Origin: CBDDFN01 sp965227065
Lineage (GTDB): Bacteria > Pseudomonadota > Alphaproteobacteria > SPJN01
Length of the DNA: 64,000 nt
Reading direction: 5' to 3'
Assembly: GCA_965227065.1 (NCBI GenBank)
Contig: CBDDFN010000009.1
Location: 62,001 to 126,000 of the forward strand
The translations under genes were made by a program, and so were the position numbers. Positions 58,960-64,000 of this stretch are shown here, piece after piece (the stretch's first letter is position 1; each line of letters starts with the position of its first letter). The notes under the pieces were generated by a model, which searched no databases, had not been told where the DNA came from, and was given only the letters and a program-made list of their open reading frames with translations.

Positions 58960-60021
58960 ATGCACTTGTCCGCACCGCAAAGTCTGACCGCCCCGTTGCT
59001 TGACTGGTATGACCGCCACGCCCGGCGTCTACCCTGGCGTGTGCCGCCTGGCTCTGGGCAAAAGCCTGATCCTTACCGCGTGTGGCTGTCGGAGATCATG
59101 TTGCAGCAAACCACCGTCAAGGCGGTTGCGCCTTATTTTGACCGCTTCACGGCGATCTGGCCCACGGTCGAGGCGATGGCGCAAAGCCCGCTTGAGCGGG
59201 TTTTGAAGGAATGGGCGGGGCTTGGCTATTATGCCCGGGCGCGCAATCTGCATGCCTGTGCGGTGGTGGTCGCCCGGGACCATCAGGGCCGCTTCCCCAC
59301 CACCGAAACCGCCCTGCGCGCCCTGCCCGGTGTTGGTGCCTATACTGCCGCTGCGATTGCCGCGATTGCCTTTGGCCGGCCTGCCAATGTGGTGGATGGC
59401 AATATTGAGCGCGTCATGGCGCGGCTTTTTGATGAGCAAACCCCGCTGCCCAAAGCCAAGGCGGTGCTCAAGGCCCATGCTGCGCCCTTTGTGCCGAAAG
59501 ACCGGCCCGGCGATTATGCGCAAGCCCTGATGGATCTGGGTGCCACCATCTGCACGCCGAAAAAGCCCGCCTGCGCGCTGTGTCCGTTTCACGATCCGTG
59601 TCTGTCGCGGGCGCGCGGCACGCAAGCAGACCGCCCGGTGCGTGCACCCAGGACCGAAAAGCCGGTACGGACAGGCCGCGCCTATTGGCTGCGCGATGCC
59701 AAGGGCCGGGTCTTGCTGCGCCGCCGGGCCGACAGGGGCATGTTGGGGGGCATGGTCGAAGTGCCAAGCTCAGGCTGGTCGGGCGGTGATGACACACGCC
59801 CCAAACCACCGGTCTCGGGGTTAAAATGGAAGCCGCTCAAAGGCAGCGTAACCCACACGTTCACCCATTTTCATCTCACACTTGATGTTGTCGCCGCCCG
59901 GCTTGACCGCAGCCCGCGCGCCACAGAGGGCTTCTGGGTGTCTGAGGATGAGCTGTCCGATCAGGGCCTGCCCAGCGTGATGAAGAAGGTCGTGCGCACC
60001 GCCTTAAGTGAGGGCTGGTGA
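58960..60021 (+). CDS. mutY: A/G-specific adenine glycosylase
   Basis: A 353-residue base-excision repair enzyme that removes adenine opposite 8-oxoguanine. The HhH-GPD motif is ALPGVGAYTAAAIAAIAFG followed by the catalytic Asp in NVVDGNIERVMARLF; EIMLQQTTVKAVAPYFDRF contains the conserved Glu. The 4Fe-4S loop is C198-x6-C205-x2-C208-x5-C214. A C-terminal NUDIX-like domain (MLGGMVEVPSSGW) recognises oxoG. It overlaps the ccrM 3' end by 18 bp. Confidence 0.96.
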   Translation: MHLSAPQSLTAPLLDWYDRHARRLPWRVPPGSGQKPDPYRVWLSEIMLQQTTVKAVAPYFDRFTAIWPTVEAMAQSPLERVLKEWAGLGYYARARNLHACAVVVARDHQGRFPTTETALRALPGVGAYTAAAIAAIAFGRPANVVDGNIERVMARLFDEQTPLPKAKAVLKAHAAPFVPKDRPGDYAQALMDLGATICTPKKPACALCPFHDPCLSRARGTQADRPVRAPRTEKPVRTGRAYWLRDAKGRVLLRRRADRGMLGGMVEVPSSGWSGGDDTRPKPPVSGLKWKPLKGSVTHTFTHFHLTLDVVAARLDRSPRATEGFWVSEDELSDQGLPSVMKKVVRTALSEGW

Positions 60022-61134
60022 AGCCTCTTTCATCTCCGCCCGGATCTGCTGGCGGAACAGGTCAATCGGCACCCGTTTGCCGTTCATATCAAGATGCCAG
60101 AAGGTCCAGCCATTGCACGCCTCGGCCCCTTGCACATGTGCGCCCACCTTGTGGATCGACCCGGTAAAGTCCTGCGCCACCAGCGTGCCATCGGCGCGCA
60201 CCTTGGCTGCCAGCCGCCCGCGCGGATCAGTCAGTACGGTGCCCGGTTCAATCAACCCTTGCTCGACCACCTGGCCGAAGGGAACACGCGGTTCCTGGCG
60301 TTTGCCGCGGGTGATGGTGCGCGCTTCAGGCTCAATCGGCTGGACGCGGCGGATGCGTTCGCGCGCCACTGCAATATAGTCCGCTTCGCGCTCAATGCCG
60401 ATAAAGCGCCGGCCCAGCCGCTTGGCCACCGCACCCGTTGTGCCGGTGCCGAAAAACGGGTCGAGCACGACATCGCCTTCTTCGGTTGAGGCAAGCAGGA
60501 TGCGGTGCAGCAGCGCTTCGGGCTTTTGCGTCGGATGGGCCTTGTCGCCATCCTTGTTCTTGATGCGCTCAGCGCCCGTGCAGATCGGCAAGGTCCAGTC
60601 AGACCGCATTTGCAGGCCCTCATTGAGTTCCTTCAGCGCCTCATAATTGAAGGTATAGCCCTTGGCGTCCTCCCGCGGGCTTGCCCAGATCAGCGTCTCA
60701 TGGGCGTTGGCAAAACGCCGGCCACGGAAATTGGGCATGGGATTGGTCTTGCGCCACACAATATCGTTCAAAATCCAGTAGCCGAGATCCTGCAAAGTCG
60801 CCCCGACGCGGAAAATATTGTGGTACGAGCCGATCACCCACAGCGTGCCTTGGGGCTTCAAAATGCGCTGGCATTCCTTCAGCCAGTCATGGCTGAACCG
60901 GTCATAAGCCCCAAAGGAGGAAAACTTGTCCCAATCATCTTCGACACCGGCCACCCGGCTGTGATTGGGGCGCTTGAGTTCGCCCGAAAGCTGCAAATTA
61001 TAGGGCGGATCGGCGAAAACGAGATCGACACTGGCATCGGGCAGGCTTTTCAAAACCTCAAGGCAATCGCCTTTCAAGATCTTGTCGACCGGAATCGGGG
61101 CCTGTTCGGCTTTGTTTTGCGCGCTCATCATCAT
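60004..61134 (-). CDS. ccrM: Cell-cycle-regulated DNA methyltransferase CcrM (GANTC adenine methyltransferase)
   Basis: A 376-residue beta-class N6-adenine DNA methyltransferase methylating GANTC, essential for cell-cycle transcription in many alphaproteobacteria. The DPPY motif is D42-P-P-Y45 in VFADPPYNLQLSGEL; motif I is DPFFGTGTTGAVAKRLGR in the second half, the order expected of the beta class. QMRSDWTLPICTGAERI and the CcrM-specific C-terminal domain (SIHKVGAHVQGAEACNGWTF) confirm the subtype. Three ATGs in a row (61134, 61131, 61128) follow AAGG; a farther start at 61158 is less likely. Four GANTC sites lie upstream. Confidence 0.96.
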   Translation of the reverse strand: MMMSAQNKAEQAPIPVDKILKGDCLEVLKSLPDASVDLVFADPPYNLQLSGELKRPNHSRVAGVEDDWDKFSSFGAYDRFSHDWLKECQRILKPQGTLWVIGSYHNIFRVGATLQDLGYWILNDIVWRKTNPMPNFRGRRFANAHETLIWASPREDAKGYTFNYEALKELNEGLQMRSDWTLPICTGAERIKNKDGDKAHPTQKPEALLHRILLASTEEGDVVLDPFFGTGTTGAVAKRLGRRFIGIEREADYIAVARERIRRVQPIEPEARTITRGKRQEPRVPFGQVVEQGLIEPGTVLTDPRGRLAAKVRADGTLVAQDFTGSIHKVGAHVQGAEACNGWTFWHLDMNGKRVPIDLFRQQIRAEMKEASPALT

Positions 61135-61161
61135 GCCTTGCTGTAAGAAGGCGCGCATCCT

Positions 61162-61218
61162 GAGTCATTGCTGATTCGGCGTCAATAGTTTTTTAGAATC
61201 AATGACTTAACTGGACTC
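61162..61218. promoter_or_regulatory. Cluster of four GANTC sites upstream of ccrM
   Basis: GAGTC at 61162-61166, GATTC at 61173-61177, GAATC at 61196-61200 and GACTC at 61214-61218, all within 57 bp. Three are in the rnhB-ccrM gap and one in the last codons of rnhB. In Caulobacter, GANTC sites in the ccrM leader make the gene sensitive to its own methylation; the same could apply here (inference). No clear CtrA box (TTAA-N7-TTAA) was found. Confidence 0.6.
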
Positions 61219-61872
61219 GTTTCGTTCTTCGGGACACAAGATGTTGTGGACAGGCGCAAAACTCCTGCGATGATATGGGGTCACGCCGAAATTTTTGAGC
61301 CCAGCCAAATGAGCTTTTGTCGGGTATCCGGCGTTCCGGTCCCAGCCAAAATGCGGAAATTGGTCATGAAGGCTGGCCATCAGCCGGTCGCGTTTGACCT
61401 TGGCGAGGATGGAGGCCGCCGCAATCGAGGCGAGTTTGCCATCGCCCTTGACCACGCAGTGTGTGGGGCAGGGCAGGCCGGGGTCTTTGTTGCCATCCAC
61501 CAGCGCGAGCGTCGGGGCAGGTCCCGGCGTTGCGGACAGGGCCTCAAAGGCCCGGCGCATGGCCAGCAGGCTGGCCTGCAAAATATTGATTGCATCGATT
61601 TCCTCGACGCTTGCCTCACCAAAACCGAAGCGCACCGTGGCGGTCAAAGCGTCATAGAGCGCGCCGCGCTTCTTTGCTGACAGTTTTTTGGAATCAGCGA
61701 GCCCCCCCGGGACTGCGCCAAGATCAAGAATAACCGCACACGCAGTGACGGGTCCGGCGAGCGGTCCGCGCCCGACTTCATCAAGTCCGGCGATCACGCC
61801 GTCAAAGCCGCGCTCAAAAGCGCCATCGGGGCAAGAAGAGAGCAGGGGGGAATGCGCGGGATCAGGGTTCAT
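61207..61872 (-). CDS. rnhB: Ribonuclease HII
   Basis: A 221-residue type 2 RNase H removing single ribonucleotides and RNA-DNA hybrids. The N-terminal catalytic motif is D31-E32 in AGLDEVGRGPLAGPVTACAV; VDGNKDPGLP and ASIAAASILAKVKRDRLMA carry the remaining acidic residues. The GLKNFGVTPYHRRSFAPV end is typical. It is 12 bp after the radical SAM gene, and its 3' end lies in the upstream region of ccrM. Confidence 0.96.
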   Translation of the reverse strand: MNPDPAHSPLLSSCPDGAFERGFDGVIAGLDEVGRGPLAGPVTACAVILDLGAVPGGLADSKKLSAKKRGALYDALTATVRFGFGEASVEEIDAINILQASLLAMRRAFEALSATPGPAPTLALVDGNKDPGLPCPTHCVVKGDGKLASIAAASILAKVKRDRLMASLHDQFPHFGWDRNAGYPTKAHLAGLKNFGVTPYHRRSFAPVHNILCPEERNESS

Positions 61873-61884
61873 TCCCCCCTTGTA

Positions 61885-63111
61885 TCAGGCCCGAAGAGAG
61901 TTGGGGCGCGTTTCTTCCTCGCCAAACAAAGTCAGTTGCGAGGAGGGCGCGCGCGGGCTGACAAACAGATCGGTTCGCAAGGGCGGGGCGGACAGGTCGA
62001 GCCCCGCGCGGCGGGCCGCAAGCCGGAAGCGCCTGGCAATCAGATCGGCATAAGGGCCTGACCCCTTCATGCGCTCAAAGAAGCGGGCGTCATAATCCTT
62101 GCCGTCGCGCATCTGCCGGATCAGCGACATGATCTTGTCGGCCCGGTCGGGGACGGCCTCTTCAAGCCAGTCGCGGAACAGATCGCGGACCTCAAGGGGC
62201 AGCCGCAAAAGAATGTAGCTCGCACTTTGCGCGCCTGCCCCGGCGGCGGCCGTCAACAGTGCTTCAAGCTCCATATCATTGAGGCCGGGAATAACCGGCG
62301 AGGTCATGACGTGGACCGGAACCCCCGCCTCGCTCAAGGCGGTAACGGCGGCGAGCCGTTTGGCCGGTGTCGAGGCGCGCGGTTCCATGGAGCGCGCGAG
62401 AGAGCGGTCAAGCGTGGTGATCGACAACGCCACCTTGGCGAGATTGCGCGCCGCCATGTCGCTCAAAATATCGGCATCGCGCGCCACCAGGGCTGATTTG
62501 GTGACAATGGCAACGGGGTGGTTATGGTCGTTCAGAACCTCAAGGATCGCGCGCGTGATCTCAAAGCGCTTTTCCACCGGCTGATAGGGGTCGGTATTGG
62601 TGCCCAGCGCCAAAGTGCGCGGCTTGTAGCTTTTGGCGCCAAGCTCTTTCTTCAGCAACTGGGCGGCGTCGGGCTTGATGAATATCTGGCTTTCAAAATC
62701 AAGTCCCGGCGACAGGCCCAGAAAAGCGTGGCTTGGCCGTGCGTAACAATAGGTGCAGCCATGTTCGCACCCGCGATAGGGATTGATCGAGCGGTCAAAG
62801 TTCAAATCGGGTGAATTGTTCCGGGCAATGACCGACCGGCTCATATCCCGGGTGATGGTGGTGGCGAGCGCCTCAGGCCCATCGGTCCCAGTCCAGCCAT
62901 CATCGATACCGACCCGCTTCTCAGCTTCAAAACGGCCGCTTTCATTCTGGGCGACGCCGCGGCCGCGCCGGGCGTGGGGCAGGACATGGGCGCTGCCTTC
63001 CACCAAAGCTTTGAGCGCGCGGGCCTCACCGGGTTCGGCAATCGTGCGGGGGCCGCGCGCCATGCGGGCGCGTTCGTCCGTGACACGGTCTTTTTTCATC
63101 GGGGCCGTCAT
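61885..63111 (-). CDS. PA0069/Rv2578c-family radical SAM protein (spore photoproduct lyase-like)
   Basis: A 408-residue radical SAM enzyme. The 4Fe-4S motif C-x3-C-x2-C is in GCEHGCTYCYARPSHAF at about residues 114-121. INPYRGCEHG and LSPGLDFESQIFIK are typical of the PA0069/Rv2578c family. Related to SplB-like DNA repair lyases, but the substrate is not established. The start at 63111 (MTAPMKKDR) has GAGGTGA upstream; a longer frame to 63237 crosses the SOS box. A GTTC-N7-GTTC motif overlaps its promoter, suggesting LexA control. It leads an operon with rnhB and possibly ccrM. Confidence 0.88.
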   Translation of the reverse strand: MTAPMKKDRVTDERARMARGPRTIAEPGEARALKALVEGSAHVLPHARRGRGVAQNESGRFEAEKRVGIDDGWTGTDGPEALATTITRDMSRSVIARNNSPDLNFDRSINPYRGCEHGCTYCYARPSHAFLGLSPGLDFESQIFIKPDAAQLLKKELGAKSYKPRTLALGTNTDPYQPVEKRFEITRAILEVLNDHNHPVAIVTKSALVARDADILSDMAARNLAKVALSITTLDRSLARSMEPRASTPAKRLAAVTALSEAGVPVHVMTSPVIPGLNDMELEALLTAAAGAGAQSASYILLRLPLEVRDLFRDWLEEAVPDRADKIMSLIRQMRDGKDYDARFFERMKGSGPYADLIARRFRLAARRAGLDLSAPPLRTDLFVSPRAPSSQLTLFGEEETRPNSLRA

Positions 63112-63143
63112 GATGCTCACCTCGCGCCTTGTGGATAAAACAA

Positions 63144-63184
63144 GAACATAAAAAGAACATAAGGCGATTTCATCATAAATGCAA
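63144..63184 (-). promoter_or_regulatory. SOS (LexA) box overlapping the promoter of the radical SAM gene
   Basis: On the minus strand GTTC-N7-GTTC is perfect (plus strand GAAC at 63144-63147 and 63155-63158 with 7 bp between). A matching promoter is TTGCAT (plus 63179-63184), 17-bp spacer, TATGTT (plus 63156-63161), so the box overlaps the -10 by three bases. This is the known alphaproteobacterial LexA operator form. It lies 33 bp before the ATG. Confidence 0.75.
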
Positions 63185-63297
63185 CAGGCGGGGACTGTTC
63201 TGGGGCAGATGGCGCTTTTCCGCCGGTTTCCGCTCATTCTGGGCGGTTTTGTCCGGTGAATTCAAAAAAAGCCTATGATAGTGTCACCATGAGGATC

Positions 63298-63310
63298 GAA
63301 TCAGTGATTC
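63298..63310. promoter_or_regulatory. Palindromic double GANTC site before the Pro/Gln-rich protein gene
   Basis: GAATC-AGT-GATTC, two CcrM sites three bases apart, 15 bp before the ATG at 63326, and just downstream of a TATGAT (63274-63279) that might be a -10. Since CcrM is encoded 2 kb away, methylation-dependent expression is possible (inference). Confidence 0.45.
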
Positions 63311-63325
63311 GCGAGGGGTGAACTC

Positions 63326-63814
63326 ATGGGTGCGTTCAAACGTCTTTCAGTGGTGGCCGGTGCCGTGATTGTGGCTTTGTTGCCGTTGCGGGCTTACGCC
63401 CAGCTTGACGGTGAAACCGAGGCGGTCACCTGGGACCTGTTCTGTCAGCACATTGCCGATCAGCAAAACGGCACGGTTGATATGTGCGCAGCGGGCTATC
63501 AGCCCCGCATGCCGCAAGCCCAGCCTGCACCCCAGCCGCAGCAGGTCATGGTGGCCCCCGCGCCTCAGCAACCCGCTTATGCGCCTGCTCAGCAATATGC
63601 GCCGCCCGCCCAAGCGCAGATGAGCGATCTTCCCGCCAATGCCTGGTCAGAGCCGCGCGCCCAGCAATATGAGCAGCCGCAAATGGCCGACGCTGAACCG
63701 CAAGCCCCATTCGACGATTCCGATTTTGAGGATGATGGCGAAAAATGGTGGCTGATCGGGTCGGGTATCGGCACAACCTTGTTGATGGTTTTGGGCATTC
63801 TGATCGCCCTTTAA
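63326..63814 (+). CDS. Pro/Gln-rich exported protein with C-terminal membrane helix
   Basis: A 162-residue protein without a recognised family. The N-terminal signal peptide (MGAFKRLSVVAGAVIVALLP, cleavage after RAYA) is followed by a short region with two Cys (LFCQHIADQQNGTVDMCAAG). A low-complexity linker of Pro, Gln, Ala and Tyr (about residues 60-115; QPAPQPQQ, PAYAPAQQYAPPAQAQ) leads to acidic residues (DDSDFEDDGEKWW). A C-terminal helix (GSGIGTTLLMVLGILIAL) would anchor it in the membrane. The architecture suggests an envelope-spanning linker. GAGGGG precedes the ATG. Confidence 0.65.
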   Translation: MGAFKRLSVVAGAVIVALLPLRAYAQLDGETEAVTWDLFCQHIADQQNGTVDMCAAGYQPRMPQAQPAPQPQQVMVAPAPQQPAYAPAQQYAPPAQAQMSDLPANAWSEPRAQQYEQPQMADAEPQAPFDDSDFEDDGEKWWLIGSGIGTTLLMVLGILIAL

Positions 63815-63820
63815 GGATTT

Positions 63821-64000
63821 CATGCTCAGCGTCATCATACCCACGCTGAATGCCGCCCCCCATATCGGGCCTTGTTTGGCCAGTCTCGTTCCCGCTGCGA
63901 TTGAGGGGCTGGTGAGCGAAGTGGTCATTGCCGATGGCGGTTCGGGTGACGATATAGCCGCCATTGCCGACCAGTCGGGTGCGCAGTTTGTCGAGGCCGA
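63821..64000 (+). CDS. Family 2 glycosyltransferase, N-terminal part (partial)
   Basis: The first 60 codons lie in the window. MLSVIIPTLNAAPHIGPCLA is the classic GT-A family 2 start, and VVIADGGSGDD gives the first acidic motif (the expected DGGS and following Asp). The rest is outside. Such enzymes transfer sugars from nucleotide donors to lipids or polysaccharides; a member of the RSAM-associated or generic GT2 group is possible. It begins 6 bp after the Pro/Gln-rich protein gene. Confidence 0.88.

Noticed and set aside
61193..61210. A CtrA box upstream of ccrM
   Set aside because: TTAG and TTAA are 10 bp apart rather than 7, and the opposite-strand reading TTAA-N7-ATTC matches only the first half.
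1..64000. tRNA/rRNA genes, CRISPR arrays, insertion sequences or prophage
   Set aside because: I looked for cloverleaf-like TTCGAATC segments, regularly spaced repeats, transposase motifs and integrase motifs and found none that hold up.

Overview
The window is a gene-dense, GC-rich bacterial chromosome segment, almost certainly from an alphaproteobacterium. The evidence is a CcrM-type GANTC methyltransferase, a GTTC-N7-GTTC SOS box of the alphaproteobacterial kind, the ctaC-ctaD-ctaB-ctaG-ctaE-DUF983-SURF1 oxidase block, atpI-B-E-F'-F, ispH-thrB-rnhA, purD/xseA/DUF2093, and dciA-dsbA-smc beside mutY. I would not go below class level from sequence alone. I saw no prophage, insertion sequence, CRISPR array, tRNA or rRNA. 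This is mostly core genome with a few accessory insertions.

Layout. 1-6.3 kb: tail of a glutathione transferase, an MscS channel, an aminoglycoside-phosphotransferase-fold protein, purD, xseA, DUF2093 and a periplasmic M23 peptidase. 6.3-13.6 kb: a minus-strand envelope block running pmbA, cysQ, an MsbA-like exporter, waaA, lpxK and an LpxL-like acyltransferase. 13.6-20.5 kb: an extended SDR, a Cys-rich protein, an MFS carrier, then a minus-strand run ubiA, MAPEG, tetR, fatty acid desaturase, ETFB-lysine methyltransferase-like gene. The tetR unit has a twin palindromic operator. 20.5-25.3 kb: rsmE, gshA, a mono-haem protein and tldD.

25.6-38.8 kb is the aa3 oxidase cluster (structural genes, haem O synthase, Cu assembly, SURF1). 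It is followed by a three-gene organophosphonate insertion (phnX, phnW, phosphonate monoester hydrolase), then thrC, an M16 peptidase and an acetyltransferase. 38.8-45.4 kb: yqgE, a DsbD-alpha-like secreted protein, a GST, a peroxiredoxin, ispH-thrB-rnhA plus an HTH-like protein, and a lipoprotein. 45.4-50.3 kb: a tandem glycine riboswitch and the glycine cleavage operon gcvT-H-PA-PB. 50.7-53.4 kb: the Fo half of ATP synthase. 53.6-63.1 kb: genome maintenance genes (smc, dsbA, dciA, mutY, ccrM, rnhB and an SOS-box-preceded radical SAM protein). 63.3-64 kb: a Pro/Gln-rich membrane protein and the start of a GT2 glycosyltransferase.

Regulation visible in the DNA includes the glycine riboswitch, the TetR operator pair, a LexA-type box overlapping a promoter, clusters of GANTC sites at ccrM and at two other promoters, and strong hairpins between genes of the cox and atp operons. 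Convergent gene pairs are extremely compact: eight of ten overlap at their 3' ends, three through the same TTAG tetranucleotide.
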